A stretch of DNA of 64,000 bases from positions 33,016 to 97,015 of the forward strand of contig JACRGJ010000086.1 of assembly GCA_016212425.1 (NCBI GenBank), in the 5' to 3' direction. The DNA is from Micrococcales bacterium. GTDB taxonomy: Bacteria; Actinomycetota; Actinomycetes; Actinomycetales; Microbacteriaceae. Positions within the stretch are counted from its first letter, which is position 1. The number at the start of each line of letters is the position of its first letter. Shown one piece after another: positions 32,968-44,308 of the stretch. A program made the position numbers and the translations under genes. The notes below the pieces were generated by a model, which was given only the letters and a program-made list of their open reading frames with translations, made no database searches and was not told where the DNA came from.

Positions 32968-34296
32968 ATGAAGCTTCCCAAACGAGGTCTCGCGGTCGGC
33001 AGCGTCGTTTTCGGTGCCGCACTCGTGCTGGCCGGGTGCTCCGGCGGCGGCACGTCCGGCGGCGGATCAGGGGGCGACACCGTCACGATCTCCGGCGCCT
33101 TCACCACCGCCCAGGCCACGGCCTTCCAGAAGGATCTCGACGCCTGGTCGAAGAAGTCCGGCGTCAAAGTCAAGTACAACGGCAGCAATAGTTTCCAGAC
33201 CTCGATCGTCACCCAGGTCAAGGGCGGCACTGCCCCGAACATCGCGATCTTCCCCCAGCCGGGAGTGCTCAAGTCCCTGATCAGCCAGGGCATGGTGCCG
33301 CTGGACGACCTGATCGACGTGAAGGCGACGGTCGCCGACGAGGCCAACGGTCTCGCGGACATCGCCAAGGTCAACGGCAAGACCTACGGGCTGCCCTACA
33401 ACATCAACGTCAAGTCCCTCGTCTGGTACAACCCGGCCGCGTTCTCCGCCGCCGGGCTGACCGTCCCGAAGACCGACGCGGAGCTGCAGGCGCTGCAGAA
33501 GAAGGTCATCGATCAGGGCCTCGGCTACCCGTGGTGCGTCGGCATCGCGTCGCAGGGCTCCAACGGCTGGCCGATGACCGACTGGCTCGAGGAGTACGTG
33601 CTGCGCTACGGCGGACTCAGCAAGTACAACGACTGGATCACCAACAAGGTCAAGTTCAACTCGCCGCTGGTCAAGCAGGCCGCCGAGAAGGTGCAGTCGT
33701 ACATCTTCGCGCCAGGGGCGGTCAACGGTGGCGGCCAGGCGATGGCGTCGACGGACTTCGGCGCGGCCGGCAACAACCTGTTCGTGAGCGGCGGCAAGGC
33801 GGCCGGTCAGTGCTTCATGATGCGCCAGGGCACCTTCATCACCGGGTTCTTCCCGAAGGACATCCAGGCTCAGATCGCGAAGGGCGACACCTCGAACGTC
33901 AACGTGTTCCCCCTCCCGGCGCCGGCGGATGCCGCGACGACGGGAACACTCGGCGGCGGCGACCTGGTGGCGGCGTTCAAGAACGATGCCAACACCAAGA
34001 AGGTCGTCGACTACATCACCGGCAAGCAGTTCGGCACCAACGGGTACGCCACGGAGTGGACGGCAGCGCTGTCTCCGCACAATACGTTCGACGCCTCGAA
34101 GTACACCAGCCCCTTCCAGAAGGCGGCGCAGGCAGCGGTCAAGGACGCCAAGGCGTTCGGCTTCGACGCGTCCGACCAGATGCCGGGATCGGTCGGCGCC
34201 GGCACCGAGTGGTCGAACCTGACCTCGTGGACCGCAGGGCAGCAGTCGCTGGATGAGGCCCTCAAGGCGATCGACGCCAGTTGGCCGAGCAACTGA
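32968..34296 (+). CDS. sugar ABC transporter substrate-binding lipoprotein
   Basis: A 442-residue family-1 extracellular solute-binding protein. The signal peptide ends in a lipobox with C24 (VLAGC), followed by a Gly/Ser linker; the protein is then tethered outside the membrane. Motifs such as NIAIFPQPGVLKSLISQG and GKTYGLPYNINVKSLVWYN resemble the AglE-type alpha-glucoside binders. AGAAAGG lies about 10 nt before the ATG. It is the first gene of the importer; a strong hairpin after its stop probably makes it more abundant than the permeases. No ATPase gene follows, so a shared MsiK/MsmX-like ATPase must be encoded elsewhere. Confidence 0.93.
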   Translation: MKLPKRGLAVGSVVFGAALVLAGCSGGGTSGGGSGGDTVTISGAFTTAQATAFQKDLDAWSKKSGVKVKYNGSNSFQTSIVTQVKGGTAPNIAIFPQPGVLKSLISQGMVPLDDLIDVKATVADEANGLADIAKVNGKTYGLPYNINVKSLVWYNPAAFSAAGLTVPKTDAELQALQKKVIDQGLGYPWCVGIASQGSNGWPMTDWLEEYVLRYGGLSKYNDWITNKVKFNSPLVKQAAEKVQSYIFAPGAVNGGGQAMASTDFGAAGNNLFVSGGKAAGQCFMMRQGTFITGFFPKDIQAQIAKGDTSNVNVFPLPAPADAATTGTLGGGDLVAAFKNDANTKKVVDYITGKQFGTNGYATEWTAALSPHNTFDASKYTSPFQKAAQAAVKDAKAFGFDASDQMPGSVGAGTEWSNLTSWTAGQQSLDEALKAIDASWPSN

Positions 34297-34326
34297 TCGG
34301 CTGATCGGCTCCGATCCGTCCAGCAG

Positions 34327-34354
34327 GGGGCGGCCTCCACGAGGCGGCCGCCCC
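34327..34354 (+). terminator. hairpin between binding-protein and permease genes
   Basis: GGGGCGGCC (34327-34335) pairs with GGCCGCCCC (34346-34354) across a 10-nt loop and is followed by TTGCGTCC. It probably attenuates transcription into the permease genes. Confidence 0.7.
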
Positions 34355-34472
34355 TTGCGTCCTCGACCCCGTGTCCTCCCCCTGGGTGACCCCTGGATCC
34401 TCGACCTTCCCTCCCCGTCCCAGGCGGGATAGCTTTCCCCTAACCCTCTACAGCGTCGTAAGGCGGTACTTC

Positions 34473-35465
34473 TTGGACCAGATCGTCAGCGTCCTCGCCT
34501 CCGTGGTCGGCGGGCTCGTCATCTCCTTCCTCATCTACCTCGGCCTGAACTTCGTGATCGCGAAGTCCGGCAGGCGAGCCAGCGTGAAGCTGCTCCCCAT
34601 CGTGTTCCTCGGCCCGGTGGTCCTTCTGCTCGTCGTCTTCCTGCTGGTCCCGGTCTTCATTACCGTCTACCAGAGCTTCCTCAAGTACGACCAATACGGA
34701 CTGTCCACCTTCGGCGGGCTCAGCAACTACATCTCGCTCTTCACCTCCGGCCCGTTCCTGCAGACACTGTTCAACAACCTGCTCTGGATCATCTTCGTCC
34801 CGGCCCTCACCGTCATCATCGGGCTGGCCGTTGCCACTCTCGCCGACCGCCTCGGCCCCCGCCGGGAGAAGACCTTCAAGACGATCCTGTTCGTCCCGTT
34901 CGCGATCTCCGGGATCGCGGCGGCCTCGATCTGGTCATTCGTCTACTACTACAGCGCCCCCGGGACGCCGCAGGTCGGCCTGCTCAACTCGATCTGGGTG
35001 AGCACCACCCAGTCGAACCCGATCCCCTGGTTCCAGGATCAGTTCCTGCGCACGAACAGCTTCCTGCTGATGGCGGTCGTTATCTGGCTGAACGCCGGAT
35101 ACGCGATGGTGCTGCTGTCGGCAGCGATCAAGGCGGTGCCCGAGGAGACCATCGAGGCGGCGCGGATCGACGGGGCGACGGAGCGCCAGGCGTTCTTCCG
35201 GGTGATCGCCCCGCAGATCCGCACCACGATCATCGCCGTCGGCATCACGGTGCTCATCACGGTGATGAAGGTGTTCGACATCGTCTTCGCGATGACCAAC
35301 GGACAGTTCAACACCAACGTTCTCGGGGTGGAGTTCTTCAACCAGCTCTTCAGCTTCCAGAACCCCGGCAAGGCGTCGGCCGTCGTCGTGATCCTGCTCA
35401 TCGCGGTGATCCCGATCATCGCCTACCAGATCAAGACCTATCGCGAGCAGGAGGCCCTCCGATGA
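34473..35465 (+). CDS. sugar ABC transporter permease (MalF/AglF type)
   Basis: A 330-residue inner-membrane permease with about seven to eight helices. The cytoplasmic EAA loop reads EETIEAARIDGATERQAFFR near 225, the contact site for the ATPase. An extra N-terminal helix pair precedes the core, as in MalF. The start is not obvious: no ATG or GTG fits, and TTG 34473 was chosen because AAGGCGG lies 7-13 nt upstream and the following DQIVSVLAS begins the first helix; the frame is open to 34371. It overlaps the next permease gene as ATGA. Confidence 0.9.
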   Translation: MDQIVSVLASVVGGLVISFLIYLGLNFVIAKSGRRASVKLLPIVFLGPVVLLLVVFLLVPVFITVYQSFLKYDQYGLSTFGGLSNYISLFTSGPFLQTLFNNLLWIIFVPALTVIIGLAVATLADRLGPRREKTFKTILFVPFAISGIAAASIWSFVYYYSAPGTPQVGLLNSIWVSTTQSNPIPWFQDQFLRTNSFLLMAVVIWLNAGYAMVLLSAAIKAVPEETIEAARIDGATERQAFFRVIAPQIRTTIIAVGITVLITVMKVFDIVFAMTNGQFNTNVLGVEFFNQLFSFQNPGKASAVVVILLIAVIPIIAYQIKTYREQEALR

Positions 35466-36415
35466 CCGAGGTCGTTCCCACCATCGTCAAGACCCCCGGC
35501 GCGAGAGTCGATTCACGCGCGCAGCCGCTCAACATGCGCGGCGATCGAGCGAAGCCGCGAGTGCTGCTCACGGTGATCCTCGGGATCTTCTCGGTGCTCT
35601 GGCTGGTCCCTGCGCTCGGCCTGCTCGTCACGAGTTTCCGGGACACGACGGCGGCCAAGGCGACGGGCTGGTGGGTCGCACTGATCGATCCCGCCCGAGC
35701 GGGATGGACGAGCCAGAACTACAGCGACGCGCTGTCGGGTTCCACCTCGGGCACCGGGCAGAGCCTGTCCTCGGAATTTCTCAACAGCATCTCGGTGGTG
35801 CTGCCCGCCACCATCCTCCCCATCATGTTCTCGGCCTTCGCCGCCTACGCGTTCACCTTCTTGGAGTTCCGCTTCAAGGAGGCCTACTTCGCGGTGATCG
35901 TGGGACTCCTCGTCGTCCCGGTGCAGATCGCCTTCGTCCCGGTGCTTCAGACCTTCCAGGCGATCACGAAGGCGACCGGGATCCCCATCGTCGGTACGGC
36001 GCCCGCGGTGTGGATCGTGCACTCGGCATTCGCGCTGCCGCTGTGCATCTTCATCCTGCGCAACTACATGTCCACCCTGCCGAACGCCCTGATCGAGGCG
36101 GCCCGCGTCGACGGCGCTTCGCACTTCGTGATCTTCTGGCGGCTGGTGGTCCCCATGTCCATCCCGGCGCTGGCCTCGTTCGCGATCTTCCAGTTCCTGT
36201 GGACCTGGAACGACTTCCTGGTCGCGTCGATCTTCATCCCGCAGGGGAACAATCAGGTGCTCCAGCAGGGGCTCCTCGGGCTTCTGGGTCAGTACCAGCA
36301 GGGCTGGAACCTCGTCGCTGCCGGGTCGTTCGTCGTGCTGATCATCCCGCTCATCGTGTTCTTCGCGATGCAGCGCTTCTTCGTCCGCGGGCTCACCGCC
36401 GGCTCGGTGAAGTAG
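35462..36415 (+). CDS. sugar ABC transporter permease (MalG/AglG type)
   Basis: A 317-residue permease with six main helices and the EAA motif ALIEAARVDGASHFVIFWR near 208. A polar N-terminus of about 35 residues precedes the first helix. The ATG overlaps the stop of the previous permease gene by 4 nt. Together the two permeases would form the heterodimeric channel for the binding protein upstream. No glycosidase follows, so the imported sugar must be processed by unlinked enzymes. The next element is the glycine riboswitch. Confidence 0.93.
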   Translation: MTEVVPTIVKTPGARVDSRAQPLNMRGDRAKPRVLLTVILGIFSVLWLVPALGLLVTSFRDTTAAKATGWWVALIDPARAGWTSQNYSDALSGSTSGTGQSLSSEFLNSISVVLPATILPIMFSAFAAYAFTFLEFRFKEAYFAVIVGLLVVPVQIAFVPVLQTFQAITKATGIPIVGTAPAVWIVHSAFALPLCIFILRNYMSTLPNALIEAARVDGASHFVIFWRLVVPMSIPALASFAIFQFLWTWNDFLVASIFIPQGNNQVLQQGLLGLLGQYQQGWNLVAAGSFVVLIIPLIVFFAMQRFFVRGLTAGSVK

Positions 36416-36470
36416 GCGCGACCTCACCGGCTCGGTCGAACAGCGCGACCTCGCCGCCGACGCCCGTTGC

Positions 36471-36476
36471 TAGGCT
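36471..36476 (+). promoter_or_regulatory. candidate -10 of the gcv riboswitch transcript
   Basis: TAGGCT lies about 25-30 nt upstream of the first glycine aptamer, the right place for the transcript start at about 36483. A -35 is not evident. Confidence 0.5.
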
Positions 36477-36499
36477 GAGCGCACAACCGAACACGGCCC

Positions 36500-36700
36500 G
36501 CGCGTCGCGGGAGAGCCGCCCGGCAACACGTCGAGGCGGCACCGAAGGAGCAAGCCTCCCCGCCAATCTCTCAGGTCAGCCCACCGCGACGCAGCATCCG
36601 GGCACTCTGAAAAGCGTCCGGCGACATCCGCCCGGGCCGCCGAAGGGGAAAGTCGCGTGACCGCGCGGCGAAGCTCTCAGGCACCATGACAGAGGGGGAG
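36500..36700 (+). promoter_or_regulatory. tandem glycine riboswitch
   Basis: Two glycine aptamers in series. The first has GGGAGAG at 36509-36515, CCGAAGGAGCAAGCC near 36542-36556 and the closing AATCTCTCAGG ending at 36575. The second has CACTCTGAAAAG near 36603-36614, GCCGAAGGGGAAAG near 36639-36652 and GCTCTCAGGCACCATGACAG ending about 36692. These are the conserved gcvT-motif cores. In actinobacteria and bacilli such switches activate the glycine cleavage operon when glycine is plentiful; gcvT-gcvH-gcvP directly follows here. Confidence 0.95.
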
Positions 36701-36739
36701 TCCCATCCACCGCACCACCGCGCCCCGGAGGACTCCCGC

Positions 36740-37906
36740 GTGAGCGACCCCCGCCCAGAAGGAACCAGCGCTGACGGCGCCCGCCTCAGCCCCCTGCACG
36801 ATCGGCACGTCGCCGCCGGCGCGCAGTTCACCGACTTCGCGGGCTGGCAGATGCCCGTCCGGTACGCGTCGGATCTGGAGGAGCACCACGCGGTGCGCGA
36901 GCGCGCCGGGCTGTTCGATCTCAGTCACATGGCCGAGATCCTCGTGGTCGGCCCGGAGGCGGCCGAGGCCCTCGATTACGCGCTCGCCGGGCGGCTCTCG
37001 GCGATCGCGGTCGGACAGGCGAAGTACTCCCTCCTCCTGCGGCGCGAGGGCGGGATCGTCGACGACGTCGTCGTCTACCGCACCGGCGAGGACCGCTTCC
37101 TCGTCGTCGCCAATGCCGCCAACCGGGATGCCGCGGTCACCGAGCTGCGCGAGCGCAGCGCGCCCTTCGACTGCGAGGTGCAGGACGAGAGCGACGACAT
37201 CGCGCTGATCGCCCTGCAGGGCCCGCGCGCGGCGGAGATCCTCGAGAATCTCGACCGGCTCGACATCGATGGCGGACCGGATGCGGAGGCGGGCACCGCC
37301 GCCCTCCGCGCGCTCCGGTACTACCGGGCCCTCCGCGGCGACTGGGACGGCCACCGACTGCTCATCGCCCGCACCGGGTACACCGGCGAGGACGGCTTCG
37401 AGCTCTACGTCTCCCCGGACGCCGCGCCCGCCCTGTGGTCCGAGCTGCTCGACACCGGCGCCGGAGCCGGGCTGGTGCCCGCCGGGCTCGCGGCGCGCGA
37501 CACCCTCCGCCTCGAGGCCGGGATGCCGCTGTACGGTCACGAGCTCACCGCCGAGACGACGCCCGCGCAGGCGGGCCTCGGCCGGGTCGTCGCCCTCGAC
37601 CAGAAGCAGGACTTCGTGGGCCGTGCGGCGGTGGAGCAGGCGCCCGAGGGTGGTCGCGTGCTCGTCGGGCTCGCGGCCGAGGGGCGCCGTGCCGGGCGCG
37701 CCGGCTACCCGGTCCTCGGCGACGAGGGTGTCGTCGGCGTGGTCACGAGCGGCGCCCTGTCGCCGACGCTCGGGCATCCGATCGCGCTGGCCTACGTCGA
37801 CCACGGGGTGTCCGCCCCGGGCACCGAGCTCGCCCTCGACATCCGCGGCAGCCGCGTTCCGGCCGCGGTGGTCGAGCTCCCCTTCTACCGGCGCCCGACC
37901 GACTGA
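36740..37906 (+). CDS. gcvT: aminomethyltransferase, glycine cleavage T protein
   Basis: A 388-residue T protein that moves the methylene of the H-protein-bound aminomethyl group to tetrahydrofolate, releasing ammonia. [20 protein letters not shown] near 15-35 and the internal [10 protein letters not shown] are N-terminal landmarks; [13 protein letters not shown] marks the folate-binding part, where the conserved Asp/Glu sits. GTG 36740 with GGAGG at 36727-36731 is preferred; the in-frame ATG at 36686 lies inside the second riboswitch aptamer and has no ribosome binding site. First gene of gcvTHP. Confidence 0.95.
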   Translation: MSDPRPEGTSADGARLSPLHDRHVAAGAQFTDFAGWQMPVRYASDLEEHHAVRERAGLFDLSHMAEILVVGPEAAEALDYALAGRLSAIAVGQAKYSLLLRREGGIVDDVVVYRTGEDRFLVVANAANRDAAVTELRERSAPFDCEVQDESDDIALIALQGPRAAEILENLDRLDIDGGPDAEAGTAALRALRYYRALRGDWDGHRLLIARTGYTGEDGFELYVSPDAAPALWSELLDTGAGAGLVPAGLAARDTLRLEAGMPLYGHELTAETTPAQAGLGRVVALDQKQDFVGRAAVEQAPEGGRVLVGLAAEGRRAGRAGYPVLGDEGVVGVVTSGALSPTLGHPIALAYVDHGVSAPGTELALDIRGSRVPAAVVELPFYRRPTD

Positions 37907-37946
37907 CCCGCCCTCCCATCGAAGCAACCGAGCATCCGGAGACCTC

Positions 37947-38311
37947 ATGAGCGACCCCGCGTCCCTGCACTACACCGCCGAGCACGAGTGGATCGCCGTC
38001 GACGGCGACATCGCCACCGTCGGCATCACCCCGTACGCGGCGGATCAGCTGGGCGACGTCGTCTACGTCGACCTGCCGGCGGCGGGCGCGGCGGTGGCCA
38101 GCGGTGCGGTCGTGGGGGAGATCGAATCCACGAAGTCGGTGGGCGAGCTGTTCGCTCCGATCGACGGCGAGGTGGTGGAGTCGAACCAGGCGGTCGTCGA
38201 GGACCCCTCCCTCGTCAACCGCGACCCGTTCGGCGAGGGATGGATGATCCGGGTCCGCTTCTCGGCGCTTCCCGAGCTGCTCACCGCGGAGCAGTACGCG
38301 GCGATCACCGC

Positions 38312-38315
<4 letters not shown>
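37947..38315 (+). CDS. gcvH: glycine cleavage H protein
   Basis: A 122-residue lipoyl-carrier protein that shuttles the aminomethyl intermediate between the P, T and L proteins. The lipoylated lysine is K63 in [10 protein letters not shown], with the usual glycine-rich and acidic surroundings. ATG 37947 has GGAGA 6-10 nt upstream. It is 40 bp downstream of gcvT and overlaps gcvP by 4 nt (ATGA). Length and fold pattern are standard. Confidence 0.97.
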
Positions 38316-41164
<2,849 letters not shown>

Positions 41165-41244
41165 CGCCGAGAAGCGGCCCTGCGCCCCCGCCCCGGCTCC
41201 GAACCTGCGCCCCGGCGCCGCGCCCCGCGCCCCGGCGCCGTCCT

Positions 41245-41314
41245 CCGAGGGGTCGCAACACGCCCTTCCGGCGGCGCTTGCTCGGCGTGGGAGGGGCGGT
41301 GTGCGACCCCTCGG
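41245..41314. repeat. extragenic palindromic repeat, family A, copy 2
   Basis: CCGAGGGGTCGCA (41245-41257) and TGCGACCCCTCGG (41302-41314) are perfect 13-bp inverses, with inner near-complementary ACACGCCC and GGGGCGGTGT segments. It lies between convergent gcvP and the CPBP gene, where it could act as a bidirectional terminator. Confidence 0.92.
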
Positions 41315-41346
41315 TGTGCTGCCCCTCGGGGCGGGCGAGCGCGAGT

Positions 41347-42150
41347 TCAGCCGCCGAAGAACTGCGGGAAGGTGCTGAACGCCCACGGGTAGCCCACGAA
41401 GATCGCCGTGTTGATGAGGGTGTGCGCGATCACCAACGGCAGCACCCGTCCCGTGCGGGTGAACAGCCAGCCGAAGATGACGCCCATGATGAAGTTGCCG
41501 AGGAACGCCGAGAAGCCCTGGTACAGGTGATAGCTGCCGCGGAGGGCCGCCGCGGAGAGGATGATCGTCCACCGCGACCAGCCCAGCTCCCGGAGGCGGA
41601 AGAACAGGTACGCGATCACGATCACCTCCTCGCTGGCACCCGCGCGGAACGCGGCGAGGACCAGGACCGGGATCGACCACCATTGCTCCGAGAGCGGTGC
41701 GGCATCCACCCGCACCGTCAGACCGAGCGCGAGCCCGCCCACGTAAATCACGATGCCGCCGATCCCGATGACCAGCGCCAGCGCGGCCCCCACGCCGAGA
41801 TCGGCGACGGGCCGCCTCGTGTCGATGCCGAGCCGTCCGAGGCGGGGCCGTTCGTGACGCCAGAGCAGCAAGCAGACCAGCACCACGGGCACCAGGTCGA
41901 ACAGCGATGGCAGGATCTGGTAGATCGCGTCGAACACCGGACGGTCGCTTCGCGAGGGATTCAGGGCGGTGCTCTGACCCTTCAGCGGGCCGCGGCTGAG
42001 GTTGTCGGCGAGCTGGGTGACCGAGTAGACGGCGGACTGTCCGAGCGAGAGCCCCAGCACGACCAGCACCTCGATCGTGAGCCGCCCGCGATCCGCCGGT
42101 GGGGCGAAGGCTGGGATCGGTGGTCGCGGCGCAGGGTCTCCGGGAAGCAC
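41347..42150 (-). CDS. CPBP family intramembrane glutamic protease
   Basis: A 267-residue protein with about eight hydrophobic helices. The CPBP (CAAX protease and bacteriocin-processing/Abi) motifs are visible: SEEVIVIAYLFFRL for motif 1, LRGSYHLYQG for motif 2 and AHTLINTAIF for motif 4. In motif 1 the usual Arg at the EExxxR position is replaced, although an Arg follows six residues later. Bacterial members function in immunity to bacteriocins or membrane-protein processing; this one has no linked bacteriocin gene. GTG 42150 fits a leaderless promoter; an upstream frame remains open to 42246. Confidence 0.87.
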   Translation of the reverse strand: MLPGDPAPRPPIPAFAPPADRGRLTIEVLVVLGLSLGQSAVYSVTQLADNLSRGPLKGQSTALNPSRSDRPVFDAIYQILPSLFDLVPVVLVCLLLWRHERPRLGRLGIDTRRPVADLGVGAALALVIGIGGIVIYVGGLALGLTVRVDAAPLSEQWWSIPVLVLAAFRAGASEEVIVIAYLFFRLRELGWSRWTIILSAAALRGSYHLYQGFSAFLGNFIMGVIFGWLFTRTGRVLPLVIAHTLINTAIFVGYPWAFSTFPQFFGG

Positions 42151-42163
42151 GGAGCCGATCGTA
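42148..42163 (-). promoter_or_regulatory. leaderless promoter of the CPBP protease gene
   Basis: TACGAT (42158-42163, minus strand), 7-nt spacer, GTG at 42150. Confidence 0.55.
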
Positions 42164-42280
42164 CGTCCTGCCGGGTCGAGGGAGGATCGATGCGGATGCC
42201 ACGTCTGCGCACACGATCGCTGCGTGGAAGGCGCGTTCGTGCGCACGGATGCTGCGTCGAGCGCACCAGACCGACCATTC

Positions 42281-42341
42281 CGTTACCGGTGTGTAACGTT
42301 TCCGCGGGTGGTTTTGCGGCATCCGCAAGCGCTCCTAGGGT
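42281..42341 (+). promoter_or_regulatory. promoter of the peptide ABC operon with two dyads
   Basis: TTGCGG (42314-42319), 16-bp spacer, TAGGGT (42336-42341). The -35 is the left arm of TTGCGG-CAT-CCGCAA (42314-42328), a perfect dyad. Farther upstream CGTTAC (42281-42286) and GTAACG (42293-42298) form a second perfect dyad with a 6-bp centre. Both look like regulator sites; the regulators are unknown. Confidence 0.6.
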
Positions 42342-42407
42342 TTCAGGTATCCCCGCGGCTCGGCAGCACATCGACGTGTCGCGTTCCAACTTGCACAGGA
42401 GGATCCA

Positions 42408-44192
42408 GTGAAGATCAAGAGACGGAGCGTGGTCGCCGCGGCGGTCGCGGCGACGGCGCTCGCCCTTTCCGGGTGCGCGGCCGGGAGCGGGTCCGAGGTC
42501 CAGAGCGGTACGACCGTGAACGTGGCGCAGAACTCGGCCTTCACCTCGATGAACACCCTCACCGCGCTGAACTACGCGACCTACAACTCGAACGTGTCCT
42601 ACATGTTCCAGGGAGTGGGCTTCAACTACTACAACGCCGACAAGGAGCTGGTGAAGAACACCAAGTTCGGCACCTACAAGAAGCTCTCCGACGACCCGCT
42701 GACGGTCAAGTACACGATCAACGACGGCATCAAGTGGACCGACGGCACCCCCGTGAGCGCCGACGACATGATCCTGTCCTGGGGCTCGAGCATCTCGAAG
42801 TACAACAATCCCAAGAGCGGGGTCAACTTCGGCTCGATCCAGGCCGGCGGTGGCACCGACTTCATCACCGAGTATCCGAAGGTGAGTTCCGACAACCGCT
42901 CGATCACCGTCAAGTACGACCAGCCGTACGTCGACTGGGAGATCCTGCCGACCGTGACGCCGAACATCTCCGCCGCGGCGCTGTGGGAGATCACGGGAAT
43001 CGACAAGAAGACCGGCACCGACGCGGCGAAGGCGGTCTCGGCGGCGTTCAAGAAGAACGACACGGCGACCCTCACGAAGCTGGGCAAGGTGTGGAAGTCG
43101 GGCTTCGACATCACCTCGACGCCGAAGGACAAGCGGATCCTCGAGTCCTACGGGCCGTGCAAGGTCACGACGCTGACGAAGCAGTACGTCACGCTGACCG
43201 CCAACGACGCGTACAACGCCGGCCCGAAGCCGAAGGTCGCCAAGATCACCTTCCGCTTCATCCCCGACCAGACCGCGCAGGTGCAGGCGCTGCAGAACGG
43301 CGACGTGAGCGTGCTCTACGGCCAGGCCACGGCCGACACCGTCGCCGCGCTCAAGGGCCTGAAGAACGTGAAGTCGATCACCTCGCCGTCGGCGAGCTTC
43401 GAGCACGTCGACCTGTCCTTCGACCAGGGCGTGTTCTCGCCCTCCAGCTACGGCGGGGACGCCGCGAAGGCGCTCAAGGTGCGGCAGGCCTTCTTCAAGG
43501 TCGTCCCGCGGCAGGAGATGCTCGATCGCCTCATCAAGCCGCTGAACCCGGACGCGAAGCTCGACGACTCGTCGCTCTTCCTGCCGGGGCAGGACGGCTA
43601 CGACAAGGCGGTGGCGAACAACGGCTCGTCGGAGTACCAGAAGGTCGACGTCGCCGCGGCAAAGCAGCTGCTCGCCGACGCGGGGGTCAGCACTCCGATC
43701 ACGGTCCGCTTCGCCTACGCGAACGACAACCCGCGCCGCCAGGGCGAGTTCCAGCTGATCCAGGCGTCCGCCAAGGCGGCCGGCTTCGATGTGGTCGACG
43801 TCGGCAAGCCCGCCGCCGAGTTCTTCGGCGCGAACGGGGTCGGCTCCGGCAAGTACAGCTACGACGCCACCGTGTTCGCCTACGTGCTCTCGTCGGGCTC
43901 GGTGACCAGCAGCGAGGCCAACACCACCACCGACAACGCGTACAACTACCAGAAGTACTCGAACCCGGCGGTGGATGCGCTCTGGAAGAAGGCGAAGGTG
44001 GTGACGAACATCAAGGACGCCATCCCCTTCCAGCAGCAGATCGACTCCTATCTCTGGAAGGACGCCTCGACGCTGACGCTGTTCCAGCTGCCGGACGTCT
44101 CGGCGTGGGCCTCGAACGTGCAGAACGTCTCCTACGCTCCGTACGTGCCGAACATCTTCTGGAACTTCTGGGAGTGGGAGGTCGCGAAGTAG
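42408..44192 (+). CDS. oligopeptide ABC transporter substrate-binding lipoprotein
   Basis: A 594-residue family-5 (DppA/OppA-like) solute-binding protein with a lipobox at C23 (ALSGC). LTVKYTINDGIKWTDGTPVS and ADDMILSWGS, adjacent near 97-125, form the family signature region. The protein has an Asn/Lys-rich surface typical of secreted actinobacterial lipoproteins. AGGAGG (42397-42402) lies 5 nt before GTG 42408. It leads the operon with the two permeases and the fused ATPase. A 10-bp hairpin after its stop likely limits read-through, so more binding protein than permease is made. Confidence 0.94.
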   Translation: MKIKRRSVVAAAVAATALALSGCAAGSGSEVQSGTTVNVAQNSAFTSMNTLTALNYATYNSNVSYMFQGVGFNYYNADKELVKNTKFGTYKKLSDDPLTVKYTINDGIKWTDGTPVSADDMILSWGSSISKYNNPKSGVNFGSIQAGGGTDFITEYPKVSSDNRSITVKYDQPYVDWEILPTVTPNISAAALWEITGIDKKTGTDAAKAVSAAFKKNDTATLTKLGKVWKSGFDITSTPKDKRILESYGPCKVTTLTKQYVTLTANDAYNAGPKPKVAKITFRFIPDQTAQVQALQNGDVSVLYGQATADTVAALKGLKNVKSITSPSASFEHVDLSFDQGVFSPSSYGGDAAKALKVRQAFFKVVPRQEMLDRLIKPLNPDAKLDDSSLFLPGQDGYDKAVANNGSSEYQKVDVAAAKQLLADAGVSTPITVRFAYANDNPRRQGEFQLIQASAKAAGFDVVDVGKPAAEFFGANGVGSGKYSYDATVFAYVLSSGSVTSSEANTTTDNAYNYQKYSNPAVDALWKKAKVVTNIKDAIPFQQQIDSYLWKDASTLTLFQLPDVSAWASNVQNVSYAPYVPNIFWNFWEWEVAK

Positions 44193-44217
44193 CACTCTGA
44201 AGGGTCTGCTTCCTCCC

Positions 44218-44256
44218 CCGGTGGGGGGCGTGTGCGCAGCACGCGACCCCCACCGG
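44218..44256 (+). terminator. hairpin between peptide-binding protein and permease genes
   Basis: CCGGTGGGGG (44218-44227) and CCCCCACCGG (44247-44256) are perfect inverses; GCGTG/CACGC extends the stem inside. No T-tract follows, so partial termination or mRNA stabilisation is likely. Confidence 0.7.
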
Positions 44257-44308
44257 TGCGCCCGGGCGGTGTCGTGCCGTCGATGACGTCCAGAGGTGGC
44301 TCGTCGTC

